Positions 7,642 to 15,657 of a stretch of DNA of 64,000 nt are shown here, piece by piece (position 1 is the stretch's first letter; each line of letters begins with the position of its first letter). The notes under the pieces were generated by a model. That model worked only from the letters and a program-made list of their open reading frames with translations, did not search any database and was not told the origin of the DNA. The position numbers and the translations under genes were made by a program. Source of the DNA: Actinosynnema sp042752395 (GTDB taxonomy: Bacteria > Actinomycetota > Actinomycetes > Mycobacteriales > Pseudonocardiaceae); assembly GCF_042752395.1 (NCBI RefSeq), contig NZ_JBHYXZ010000014.1, positions 26,953 through 90,952 on the forward strand, written 5' to 3'.

Positions 7642-8673
7642 TCACCGCAGCGCGCGGGTGATCCGCCGCACCAGGCCCGGCCCCTCGTAGATGAACCCGG
7701 TGTAGAGCTGGACCAGGCTCGCGCCCGCGTCCAGCATCCGCTTGGCGTCGTCGGCGCTCGCGATGCCGCCGACGCCGATGATCGGCAGCGCGCCGTCGGT
7801 CTCCCGGCTGACGAACCGCACCACCTCGCGCGCCCGCGCGGCCAGCGGCTTGCCGCTCAGCCCGCCCGCCTCGTCCGCGAGGCGCCGGTCGGCCGGGGCC
7901 AGGCCGTCGCGCGACAACGTGGTGTTGGTCGCGATCAGGCCGCTGACCTCGTGCGCCGCGCACACCTCCAGCAGCTCGCCGATGGCCTCGTCGGTGAGGT
8001 CGGGCGCGATCTTGACCAGGATCGGCTTGCGCGGCGCGGACCCGGCCAGCTCGTGCGCGGTCGCGTTGAGCGCGGACAGCAGCTCGGTCAGCGCGCCGCG
8101 GTCCTGGAGGTTGCGCAGGCCTGGGGTGTTGGGCGAGCTGATGTTGATCGCGAAGTAGTCGCCGTGGCGGTAGAGCGCGCGCAGGGACGTGCGGTAGTCC
8201 TCCACCGCGTCCTCGACCGGCGTGACCTTGGACTTGCCCAGGCTGATGCCCAGCGGCACGGACAGCGGGCCGAGGCGGTCGAGCCGGTTGGCCAGCTCCA
8301 GCGCGCCGTCGTTGTTGAAGCCCATCCGGTTGATGATCGCCTCGCTGTCGCGCAGCCGGAACAGGCGCGGCTTGGGGTTGCCCGGCTGGGGGTGCCGGGT
8401 GACCGTGCCGACCTCGACGAACCCGAACCCGAGCGCGCCCCACGCGGGCAGCGCGCGACCGTTCTTGTCCAGCCCGGCGGCCAGGCCGACCGGGTTGGGG
8501 AACCGCACGCCGAACACGGTGCGCGGCGCGACCGGCCCGCGGCGCACGAGCTTCGCCGCCGGGCTCAGCTTCTCCAGCACGCCGAGGGTGGTCTCGTGGA
8601 CCCGCTCCGCGTCGCCGCCGTGCATCCGGAACAACGCCTTGCGCACCACGCTCTTGTAGACCACGGCGGCCAC
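7642..8673 (-). CDS. pyrD: Dihydroorotate dehydrogenase (quinone), class 2
   Basis: A 343-residue FMN enzyme of pyrimidine synthesis that oxidises dihydroorotate using membrane quinone. The N-terminal membrane-binding helix and FP.PVGLAAGLDKNG, NRMGFNND, INISSPNTPGLRNLQ (catalytic serine) and IIGVGGIASADDAKRML are all present. It is the last gene of a minus-strand run parA–lysE–nei2–pyrD and starts 1 bp from the nei2 stop, so it is probably co-transcribed. A uracil permease lies just beyond the convergent marR. Confidence 0.95.
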   Translation of the reverse strand: MAAVVYKSVVRKALFRMHGGDAERVHETTLGVLEKLSPAAKLVRRGPVAPRTVFGVRFPNPVGLAAGLDKNGRALPAWGALGFGFVEVGTVTRHPQPGNPKPRLFRLRDSEAIINRMGFNNDGALELANRLDRLGPLSVPLGISLGKSKVTPVEDAVEDYRTSLRALYRHGDYFAINISSPNTPGLRNLQDRGALTELLSALNATAHELAGSAPRKPILVKIAPDLTDEAIGELLEVCAAHEVSGLIATNTTLSRDGLAPADRRLADEAGGLSGKPLAARAREVVRFVSRETDGALPIIGVGGIASADDAKRMLDAGASLVQLYTGFIYEGPGLVRRITRALR

Positions 8674-8674
8674 C

Positions 8675-9469
8675 CTAAGCGATCGGCCCTGGCTGGCAGC
8701 GCGGGCACCAGTACGCGGGGCGCTCCAGCACCCCCGCGCCCTGCCCGCCCACGCGGACCTTCGTGCCGCAGCGCAGGCACGGCCTGCCCGCCCGTTCGAA
8801 CACCCAGTGCTGCCGCCCGCGCCCCGGCAGCCCGGTCGTGTTCTGCTCGGGCCGCCACGCGTTGGCCAGCAGCAGCTTGCGCGCCAGCCGGACGGCCTCC
8901 GCCGGGTCCACCGCCGACACCGGGCTCCACGGCGAGACGCCCAGCAGGAAGCACACCTCGGCCTTGTAGAGGTTCCCCACGCCGGCCACGACCCGCTGGT
9001 CCAGCAGCGCCAACCCCAGCTCCCGGTCGGGGTCGGCGGCGAGCCGGGCCACCGCCTCGGCGGCCCGCCCGTCGTCCCACTCGCCGAGCAGGTCCGGACC
9101 GAGGTGGCCGACCAGCCGCGACTCCTCGCCGGTCGGCAGCAGCTCCAGGTCGTGCAGCGCGAAGCCCACCGCGACCCGGTCCGGCACCTCCAGCAGCGCG
9201 CGCACCTGGTGGCCGGGCCGCCGCCAGCGCTCGCCCGGCCGGTAGAGGTGCCACGCGCCGTCCATCCGGAAGTGGCTGTGCAGGCTCAGGTCGCCGGAGA
9301 ACCGGGTGAACAGGTGCTTGCCCACCGAGCGCACGCCCAGCACGTCCCGGCCGCTCAGGTCGGCCGTCGCCCACCTCGGGTGGCGCAGCTCGCCGCGCAG
9401 GAGCCGGCGGCCGGCCAGCGCCTCGTTCAGGCGCTGCCCGGCCAGGAAGACCGTGTCACCCTCGGGCAC
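8675..9469 (-). CDS. Fpg/Nei-family DNA glycosylase (Nei2-like)
   Basis: A 264-residue base-excision repair glycosylase/AP lyase. It starts MPEGDT, the Nei-type N terminus with catalytic Pro2 and Glu3. The helix-two-turn-helix region is LLDQRVVAGVGNLYKAEVCF. A C-terminal zinc finger is visible (CLRCG, then WCPRC). The MPEGDTVF start fits endonuclease VIII rather than MutM. Its 5' end overlaps lysE by 14 bp. It probably removes oxidised pyrimidines, by family. Confidence 0.9.
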   Translation of the reverse strand: MPEGDTVFLAGQRLNEALAGRRLLRGELRHPRWATADLSGRDVLGVRSVGKHLFTRFSGDLSLHSHFRMDGAWHLYRPGERWRRPGHQVRALLEVPDRVAVGFALHDLELLPTGEESRLVGHLGPDLLGEWDDGRAAEAVARLAADPDRELGLALLDQRVVAGVGNLYKAEVCFLLGVSPWSPVSAVDPAEAVRLARKLLLANAWRPEQNTTGLPGRGRQHWVFERAGRPCLRCGTKVRVGGQGAGVLERPAYWCPRCQPGPIA

Positions 9470-10088
9470 CGGGGTCGAACGCCACCTTCAGGCCGAACCC
9501 GACCAGCACGGACGCGGTCAGCCGCTCGGTCCAGCGCCGCACCCGCGGCCTGGTCAGCACGAGCGCCGCCCGGCCGGCCGGCCACACGACGACGACCTGC
9601 CACACCTGGCCGATGCCCACGTGCACGCCGACCAGCAGCGCGCCCCACCCGGCCGACGCCTGGTCGGCGGGCAGGAACTGGGGGAGCAGGCTCAGGTAGA
9701 ACACGCCGATCTTGGGGTTGAGCAGGTTCGTGGTGAACCCGGTCCGCAGGGCCTGGCCCGGCGTGATCGGGGGCACGTCCGCGGGCCGGTCGAGCGCGCC
9801 GCGCCACGACTTCCACAGCGCCGAACCGCCCAGCCACAGCAGGTACGCCGCGCCCGCGTAGCGCACCACGTCGTAGGCGAACCGCGACGCGACCAGCAGC
9901 GCGGTCAGGCCGGCGATGCTCGCCGCGCCCCACACCAGGCAGCCCAGCGTGGTGCCGAACCCGCCCACCAGCCCGGCTCGGCGCCCGCCGCCCAGCACCA
10001 TGCGCAGCAGCATCATCGTGTCCAGGCCGGGCGTGATCGTGAGCAGGAGCGCCGCGACGGTGAACGCGGCGAGCGCCGTCGCGCTCAC
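9456..10088 (-). CDS. LysE-family translocator
   Basis: A 210-residue exporter with six predicted membrane helices. The family signature is seen in TITPGLDTMMLLRMVLGGGRR and in NLLNPKIGVFYLSLLPQF. LysE/RhtB members export amino acids or related small molecules; the substrate is unknown here. The start overlaps the parA stop by 4 bp and the end overlaps nei2, so it is translated within that operon. Confidence 0.88.
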   Translation of the reverse strand: MSATALAAFTVAALLLTITPGLDTMMLLRMVLGGGRRAGLVGGFGTTLGCLVWGAASIAGLTALLVASRFAYDVVRYAGAAYLLWLGGSALWKSWRGALDRPADVPPITPGQALRTGFTTNLLNPKIGVFYLSLLPQFLPADQASAGWGALLVGVHVGIGQVWQVVVVWPAGRAALVLTRPRVRRWTERLTASVLVGFGLKVAFDPGARG

Positions 10089-10921
10089 GCCTCCACCGCC
10101 TCCTCGATCTCCTCGTCGTCGAAGTCGCGGTGCACGGCCCGCCGGCGGCTGCGGCTGATCCGCAGGATCCGGGCCAGCAGCAGGTTGAACGCCAACGCGA
10201 CCTCACGCGCGCCGGGCGTGCCCCACTCGTGGATCGGCATGCACGCGCCCTGCGCCTGCTGCACGGCGAGCCGGTCCGGCAGCGCCACCGGCATCACCAG
10301 CGGCCCGAAGATGTCGCGCAGCTCGTCGATGCGGAACTGGTGCTCGTGCGACCGGGGCCGCACCCGGTTCACCACCACGCCGAGGGGTTGCAGGTCGGCG
10401 TTGTGCTCGCGCTCGGCCTGCACCGCCTCGAACGCCCGCTGCACGCCCGCCACCGCGAACATCGTGGGTTCGGTGACCAGCAGCGCGCGGTCCGCCGCGA
10501 CCAACGCCGACCGGGTGAGCTGGCCCAGCGACGGCGGGCAGTCCAGCAGCACGAGCTGGTAGGGCTCCTCGTCGTCCTGGAGCAGCCGCAACGCCTCGCG
10601 CAGCCGGCCGAGCCGGGTCTCGCCCGGGTCGGGGTGGTTCAGCGACTCCGCGTCTTCCGACCCGGCCAGCACGTCCACGCCGTCGCCCCACGCGCTCGGC
10701 GCGATCGCCTTGTCCAGCGTCTCCCGGCTCGGGTCCCGCAGGACGTCGTAGATGCTCGCCTCGGTGTCGCCGGGTTCCAGCGTCGAGGTGGCGTTGCACT
10801 GCGGATCGAGGTCGATGACCAGCGTCCGGACGCCGCGCCGCAACGCCGCCGACGCGAGACCGAGCGCGACCGTCGTCTTCCCAACGCCACCCTTGAGGCT
10901 GAGCACCGCCACCGTATGCAC
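10085..10921 (-). CDS. ParA/MinD-family ATPase
   Basis: A 278-residue P-loop ATPase with a deviant Walker A (SLKGGVGKTT), DLDPQCNATSTL for Walker A', and VLLDCPPSLG for Walker B. This is the Soj/ParA type, but no ParB gene or parS-like site is adjacent, so it is an orphan. GTG at 10921 (VHTVAVLSLKGG) is the likely start; an ATG at 10957 would overlap the divergent methyltransferase start. The C-terminal tail is acidic (DDEEIEEAVEA). Role unknown; placement or cargo positioning is possible. Confidence 0.85.
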   Translation of the reverse strand: MHTVAVLSLKGGVGKTTVALGLASAALRRGVRTLVIDLDPQCNATSTLEPGDTEASIYDVLRDPSRETLDKAIAPSAWGDGVDVLAGSEDAESLNHPDPGETRLGRLREALRLLQDDEEPYQLVLLDCPPSLGQLTRSALVAADRALLVTEPTMFAVAGVQRAFEAVQAEREHNADLQPLGVVVNRVRPRSHEHQFRIDELRDIFGPLVMPVALPDRLAVQQAQGACMPIHEWGTPGAREVALAFNLLLARILRISRSRRRAVHRDFDDEEIEEAVEA

Positions 10922-10955
10922 GTAGTGCAGCCTACGGCCCTTACGCTCTACGTCC

Positions 10956-11678
10956 ATGCGACCGGACGCCGTACACAGGGTGCTCGACGCCGAGCTGGCC
11001 GCCGCGCGCGACCGCCGGGGCGGTGAACCGCCGCGGGTGCTCGACGTGGGCGGCGGCAGCGGCGTGTGGGCCGTGCCACTGGCCGTGGCCGGGTGCGCGG
11101 TGACGGTGGTCGACCCGAGCCCGGACGCGTTGGCCACGTTGCACCGCCGCGCGGCGGACCAGGGCGTGTTGGACCGCATCACGGCCGTGCAGGGCGACAC
11201 CGACGCGCTGGACCGGGACGGTTCGGCGGACCTCGTGCTCGGTCACGGGCTGCTGGAGGTCGTGGACGACGTCGGCGCGGCGCTCGCCGCCCTGGCCGCG
11301 GCGGCGACGCCGGGCGGCGCGGTGTCCCTGCTGGTGGCGAACCGGTACGCGGCCGTGCTGCACCGCGCGATCGCGGGCCGGCTGGTGGACGCCCGGCGGT
11401 TGCTGGACGACGAGGCCGGTCAGCTCGCCGGCACCCGCGACCCGCTGCTGCGCCGGTTCGACGTGGCCGGGCTGGAGGCGCTGGTCCTGGCCGCCGGGCT
11501 GAAGGTCGAGCTGGTGCAGGGCCACGGCGTGGTGTCGGACCTGGTGCCGGGGTCGGTGCTGGAGTCCAGCCCCGGCGCGGCCGAGGCGCTGGCCGAGCTG
11601 GAACTGGCCGCGTCGACGCGGCCGCCGCTGCGGGACGTCGCCGCCCGTCTGCACGTCCTGGGCCGCAGGCCGGCCTGA
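10956..11678 (+). CDS. Class I SAM-dependent methyltransferase
   Basis: A 240-residue Rossmann-fold enzyme. Motif I is VLDVGGGSGVWAVPLA, followed by VTVVDPSPDALATL (acidic residue at the end of beta 2) and ADLVLGHGLLEVVDD (motif II region). The substrate cannot be inferred. It is transcribed away from parA; with the alternative parA ATG the two start codons would interlock. A hairpin follows it at 11680-11712. Confidence 0.85.
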   Translation: MRPDAVHRVLDAELAAARDRRGGEPPRVLDVGGGSGVWAVPLAVAGCAVTVVDPSPDALATLHRRAADQGVLDRITAVQGDTDALDRDGSADLVLGHGLLEVVDDVGAALAALAAAATPGGAVSLLVANRYAAVLHRAIAGRLVDARRLLDDEAGQLAGTRDPLLRRFDVAGLEALVLAAGLKVELVQGHGVVSDLVPGSVLESSPGAAEALAELELAASTRPPLRDVAARLHVLGRRPA

Positions 11679-11679
11679 G

Positions 11680-11712
11680 TGCGGTAGAACGGAGCTTCCG
11701 CCGCCTACCGCA
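11680..11712 (+). terminator. Hairpin between the methyltransferase and shbA1 leader
   Basis: TGCGGTAG and CTACCGCA pair perfectly around a 17-nt loop that itself contains CGGA/TCCG. It begins 2 nt after the methyltransferase stop and ends right before the AGAGG of the leader ORF. It could be a weak terminator or fold over the leader's translation start. Confidence 0.45.
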
Positions 11713-11724
11713 GAGGACGCCGCC

Positions 11725-11757
11725 ATGGGAGACCCGCACTTAGCCGGGGCCGGCTGA
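11725..11757 (+). CDS. 10-residue leader peptide with a TTA codon upstream of the sigma factor gene
   Basis: ATG at 11725, 7-8 nt after AGAGG, opens MGDPHLAGAG followed by TGA at 11755-11757. The TGA overlaps the ATG of the sigma factor gene (TGATG). The leucine codon is TTA, which in many high-GC actinomycetes is rare and read by the bldA tRNA. The sigma gene has no convincing ribosome-binding site of its own, so its translation may depend on reading through this leader. Whether the peptide is made is not known. Confidence 0.45.
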   Translation: MGDPHLAGAG

Positions 11758-12347
11758 TGGCCGGACCCGCGCCCGAGGACCTGGACGCCGCGGTGCGCGC
11801 GGCCGTCGCCGGGGACCGCCGGGCCATCGCCTCGGTGCTCGCCGTCGTCCGCCCGCTGGTCGTGCGCTACTGCCGCGCCCGCGTGGGCAGGCAGGAGCGG
11901 TCGTTCACCTCCGCCGACGACGTGGCACAGGAGGTGTGCCTGGCGCTGCTGACCGCGTTGCCGACGTACCAGGACCACGGTCGGCCGTTCCTGGCGTTCG
12001 TGTACGGGATCGCCGCGCACAAGGTCGCCGACGCGCACCGCGCCGCCCTGCGCAGCCGGTCCGAGCCGGTGCCCGAGGTGCCGGACGCGCCGGACGACGA
12101 GACGGGACGCCCCGAGCAGACGGCGTTGCGGCTGGAGCTGACCGAGCGCATGGGCGAGCTGCTGCGCCGGCTGCCCGAGAAGCAGCGGGAGATCCTCGTG
12201 CTCCGGGTGGTCGTCGGGCTCTCGGCCGAGCAGACCGCCGCCGTGGTGGACGCCTCGCCCGGTGGGGTCCGGGTCGCGCAGCACCGGGCGCTGACCCGGC
12301 TGAGACGCGAAATCGAGCGCTCGTTGATCACGCAGCGCAGAACATGA
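11757..12347 (+). CDS. shbA: ECF sigma factor, ShbA-like (first of a tandem pair)
   Basis: A 196-residue group-4 sigma factor. Region 2 is SADDVAQEVCLALLTALPTY with FVYGIAAHKVADAHRA; region 4 is LPEKQREILVLRVVVGLSAE with QTAAVVDASPGGVRVAQHRAL. This matches ShbA, which in Streptomyces directs transcription of the principal sigma factor gene hrdB, and mycobacterial SigD. No anti-sigma gene is adjacent, as expected for ShbA. The start overlaps a TTA-containing leader ORF. A close paralogue follows. Confidence 0.85.
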   Translation: MAGPAPEDLDAAVRAAVAGDRRAIASVLAVVRPLVVRYCRARVGRQERSFTSADDVAQEVCLALLTALPTYQDHGRPFLAFVYGIAAHKVADAHRAALRSRSEPVPEVPDAPDDETGRPEQTALRLELTERMGELLRRLPEKQREILVLRVVVGLSAEQTAAVVDASPGGVRVAQHRALTRLRREIERSLITQRRT

Positions 12348-12557
12348 GTGGGATTCGTTGCTCCGTTCGGGTTCCAAACGCGGCCATTCGGCGTAACTTC
12401 CCGTGACTTGCGTCATCTGGGAGTGGGACCGGCGTCGCGTTCGCATGTGCCCCCGAGGGGCGTCCAGCGCGCGGACGCCGAGGAGCTCGCGATGGCAGCA
12501 GTGGTGGTGGGTTGTGCGGTTCCGCCGGGATTCCGCGGTGATGCGGGGAGGGCGGTG

Positions 12558-13169
12558 ATGTCCGTGCAGTGCGAGGACGTCGCGTCCTCTTCACCGGTAC
12601 GAGTGGAAGGAGGGCCGGAGTCTCACGTGGCCGCGGCGGTCCGCGGTGACCGGCGTGCGGTCGAGGCGTTGCTGGCCGAGATCAGACCCGTGGTCGTGAA
12701 GTACTGCCGGGCCCGGGTGGGCGGCGGGCAGCGGTGGTCGGCGTCGGCGGAGGACGTGGCCCAGGAGGTCTGCCTCGCGGTGCTGAAGGCGTTGCCCGGC
12801 TACCGGGAGCAGGGCCGGCCGTTCCTGGCGTTCGTGTACGGGATCGCGGCGCACAAGGTCGCCGACGCGCACCGGGCGGCGGCGCGCAACCGCGCCGAGT
12901 CCGTGCCGGAGCTGCCGGACAGCGCGGGCCCCGAGCCGGGTCCCGAGCTGCGGGCGTTGCAGGGCGAGCTGTCGGACCGGATGGGCAGGCTGCTGGACGT
13001 CCTGCCGGACCGGCAGCGCGAGATCCTGGTGCTGCGCGTCGTCCTGGGCCTGTCCGCCGAGGAGACGGCGGACGCGGTCGGCTCGACCCCCGGCGCGGTC
13101 CGGGTGGCGCAGCACCGGGCGTTGGCGCGGCTGCGCAAGGTGCTGGACGAAGCCCGGCAGGGCGCCTGA
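12558..13169 (+). CDS. ECF sigma factor, ShbA-like (second of a tandem pair)
   Basis: A 203-residue paralogue of the preceding gene, with nearly identical blocks (RPFLAFVYGIAAHKVADAHR, REILVLRVVLGLSAEETADAV, GAVRVAQHRALARLRK). It is preceded by GGGGAGG at 6 nt. An in-frame ATG at 12492 behind GAGGAG would add 22 residues, so the start is not settled. The 210 bp between the two genes holds TGCGTCATCTG near 12409, an 11-bp match to the Crp-like palindrome at 17861. The pair looks like a tandem duplication. Confidence 0.82.
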   Translation: MSVQCEDVASSSPVRVEGGPESHVAAAVRGDRRAVEALLAEIRPVVVKYCRARVGGGQRWSASAEDVAQEVCLAVLKALPGYREQGRPFLAFVYGIAAHKVADAHRAAARNRAESVPELPDSAGPEPGPELRALQGELSDRMGRLLDVLPDRQREILVLRVVLGLSAEETADAVGSTPGAVRVAQHRALARLRKVLDEARQGA

Positions 13170-13176
13170 CGGGGCC

Positions 13177-14508
13177 TCAGTGCCGCCAGCGGGTCAGCGC
13201 GGCGACCTCCTCCGGTGAGCAGTCGGCGAACCGGGCGATCTCGCCGCGCCGCACGTCGGCGATCGTCGCGGCGAACTCCGCGCCGAACGCCTCGGTCAGC
13301 ACCTCGTCCGCCTCGAACGCCGCCACGGCCTCCTCCAGGCACGTCGGCAGGCGCTCGGCGCCCGGCACGTCCGCCGGGTCGACCCCGACCGGCTCGGGCA
13401 GCCGCGCGGAGTCGACGATCCCGGCCAGGCCCGCCGCCATCGTGGCCGCCACCACGAGGTAGGGGTTGGCCGACAGGTCGTAGCACTTGACCTCCAGGTC
13501 GCGGCCCGCCACCAGGCGCAGCGCCGCCTCCCGGTTCTCCAGGCCCCACACCGCGAACGCGCCCGCCCACTGCCGCGGCACGAGCCGCAGGTAGCCGGCC
13601 ACCGAGGGGACGCCGATCGCGCACAGCGCGGGCAGCCGCCGCAGCACGCCGGCGGCGAACGCCTCGGCGTCGGCGGTCAGGCCGAACCAGCCCTCCCCGC
13701 CGCCGAACAGGTTGCGGCCGTCGCGCCACAGGCTCAGGTGCAGGTGACCGCCGTTGCCGACGCCGTCGGCGGTGACCTTCGGCGAGAACGACGCGCGCAT
13801 GCCGTGCCGGAGCGTGATCGCCCGGACAGTCTCGCGGACCAGCACCGACGTGTCCGCCGCGTGCACCGGGTCCTCCGGCGCGGTGGACAGCTCGAACTGG
13901 CCGGGCGCGTACTCGGGGTGGAACTGGAGCACCTCGACGTCCTGCTCGGCCAGCGCGGACAGCAGGTCCGCGGCGTAGTCGGACAGCTCGACCTGGCGGG
14001 CGTGGCCGTACGCGGGCCCGGTGGTGGCGGGCCGGAACTCGTCCGTGCCGCCGCGGCCCACCACCCACTCCACCTCGAACCCGGCCCGGACCTCGTAACC
14101 GTGCACGGTGAGCCGGTCGGCCACCGCCCGCGCCAGGCCGCGCTCGTCCTGGGGGTGCGGCTCGCCCTGCCGGTCGAAGCGGTCGGCCGGGGCCCACGCC
14201 CAGCCCGGCTGGGCGGCCAGCGCGGTCAGCCGGTCCAGGTCCGGGAACAGCCTCAGGTCGCCCACCGGGCCGCCCGCGTGCCGCCCGGCGATGATCGTGT
14301 CGTCCAGCAGGAACGCGTCGAACACCGGGGACGCGCCCACGCCGTCCGCGGCGGCGCCGGGCAGCGCGGCGAGCGGCACGGACTTGACCCTCGTGATGCC
14401 GCTGTGGTCCACCCACGTGAGCGCGACCGCGACCACGTCCTGCTCCAGCAGGTCGTCCACGAGGTCGGCGGCCAGGGCCCGCCGGTGCTCCCGCTCCGCA
14501 GTGTCCAT
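13177..14508 (-). CDS. Glutamine synthetase-family ligase
   Basis: A 443-residue GS-fold protein: ADGVGNGGHLHLSLW (ATP-binding), GVPSVAGYLRLVPRQW, ENREAALRLV and KCYDLSANPYL are the expected blocks. It is shorter than, and diverges from, housekeeping GlnA, and resembles gamma-glutamyl-amine ligases (GlnA3/4, PuuA-like, FluG C-terminal domain). It is divergent from an amidohydrolase only 36 bp away, the same two domains that are fused in FluG. A joint role in making and splitting gamma-glutamyl amides is plausible. Substrate unknown. Confidence 0.85.
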   Translation of the reverse strand: MDTAEREHRRALAADLVDDLLEQDVVAVALTWVDHSGITRVKSVPLAALPGAAADGVGASPVFDAFLLDDTIIAGRHAGGPVGDLRLFPDLDRLTALAAQPGWAWAPADRFDRQGEPHPQDERGLARAVADRLTVHGYEVRAGFEVEWVVGRGGTDEFRPATTGPAYGHARQVELSDYAADLLSALAEQDVEVLQFHPEYAPGQFELSTAPEDPVHAADTSVLVRETVRAITLRHGMRASFSPKVTADGVGNGGHLHLSLWRDGRNLFGGGEGWFGLTADAEAFAAGVLRRLPALCAIGVPSVAGYLRLVPRQWAGAFAVWGLENREAALRLVAGRDLEVKCYDLSANPYLVVAATMAAGLAGIVDSARLPEPVGVDPADVPGAERLPTCLEEAVAAFEADEVLTEAFGAEFAATIADVRRGEIARFADCSPEEVAALTRWRH

Positions 14509-14531
14509 CTGGCGTGGTTACACCAGGTCAC

Positions 14532-14537
14532 TACTGT
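14532..14537 (+). promoter_or_regulatory. -10 hexamer of a probable leaderless amidohydrolase promoter
   Basis: TACTGT ends 7 nt before the GTG at 14545. Only 36 bp separate the two divergent genes, too short for usual leaders on both sides. On the other strand TGTAAC ends 8 nt before the ligase ATG. Confidence 0.4.
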
Positions 14538-14544
14538 TCAACAA

Positions 14545-15645
14545 GTGGACCCGCTGCTGCCGTGCGTGGCGTCGTTGCGCCTCGTGGACCACCACTGCCA
14601 CGGGGTGCTCGGCACCGACCTGGACCGGGACGGCTTCGAGTCGAACCTGACCGAGGCCGACTCGGTGTCACCGCTGGGCACGTCGTTGTTCGACTCGTCG
14701 CTCGGCCTGGCCGTGCGGCGCTGGTGCGCGCCCCTGCTCGACCTGCCGCCGCTCGCGCCGCCCGACGAGTACCTGGCGCGGCGGCGGTCGCTGGGGGCGG
14801 CCGAGGTGAACCGGGCGATGGTGTCGGCGGCGGAGATCTCCACGTTCCTGGTGGACCGCGGCACGTGGCCGGAGGGCTTCGTGCTGCCCACCAGGTTCAC
14901 CGGTTCGCGTGAACTCTCCGTGCTGCGGCTGGAGCGCCTGGCGGAGGACGTCGTGGCCGGGGGAGCGGCGGCGTTCCCGACGAGGGTGCGGGAGGCGTTG
15001 AACGCGACGCCGGCGGTCGCGGCGAAGTCGATCGCGGCCTACCGGGTGGGGCTCGACCTCGACCCGGCCCGGCCCTCGGACCGCGAGGTCGTGGCCGCCG
15101 CCGGCCGGTGGCTGACGTCCGGCTCGACCCGGTGCGCGGACGCCGTGATCAGCCGGTTCCTGGTGTGGGAGGCGCTGGACCGGGGGCTGCCGGTGCAGTT
15201 CCACGTCGGCTACGGCGACGCCGACCTGTCCCTGCACCGGTGCGACCCGCTGCTGCTCACGGACCTGCTGCGGGCCACCGCGCCGCTCGGCGTGCCGGTC
15301 ATGCTGCTGCACAACTACCCGTACCACCGCCACGCCGCGTACCTGGCGCAGGTGTTCCCGCACGTGTTCGTGGACGTGGGCCTGGCCACGCACGCCGTGG
15401 CGCACCGGGCGAGCCGGGTGCTCGCGGAGGCGCTGGAGATCGTGCCGTTCGGCAAGTTCCTGTTCTCCACGGACGCGTTCGCGCTGGGCGAGCTGTACTA
15501 CCTGGGCGCGTTGTTCTTCCGCCGCGCGCTGTCCGATTTCCTGTCCGCCGGGCTGCGGGAGCATGCTTTCGCCTTGGCGGACGCCGAACGCGTCGCTCGC
15601 CTGATCGGGTGGGAGAACGCGCACCGCGCGTACCGCTTGGAGTAG
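14545..15645 (+). CDS. Amidohydrolase-family protein (FluG N-terminal-domain-like)
   Basis: A 366-residue TIM-barrel metal hydrolase. DHHCHG near residue 14 supplies the first metal-binding histidines, QFHVGYGD a later histidine, and FSTDAFALGELYYLGA the catalytic aspartate. It resembles PF04909 amidohydrolases that pair with GS-like ligases. GTG at 14545 was chosen because the family's strand-1 histidines follow at once and a -10 element fits a leaderless message. Confidence 0.82.
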   Translation: MDPLLPCVASLRLVDHHCHGVLGTDLDRDGFESNLTEADSVSPLGTSLFDSSLGLAVRRWCAPLLDLPPLAPPDEYLARRRSLGAAEVNRAMVSAAEISTFLVDRGTWPEGFVLPTRFTGSRELSVLRLERLAEDVVAGGAAAFPTRVREALNATPAVAAKSIAAYRVGLDLDPARPSDREVVAAAGRWLTSGSTRCADAVISRFLVWEALDRGLPVQFHVGYGDADLSLHRCDPLLLTDLLRATAPLGVPVMLLHNYPYHRHAAYLAQVFPHVFVDVGLATHAVAHRASRVLAEALEIVPFGKFLFSTDAFALGELYYLGALFFRRALSDFLSAGLREHAFALADAERVARLIGWENAHRAYRLE

Positions 15646-15657
15646 GGTTTCGAACGG

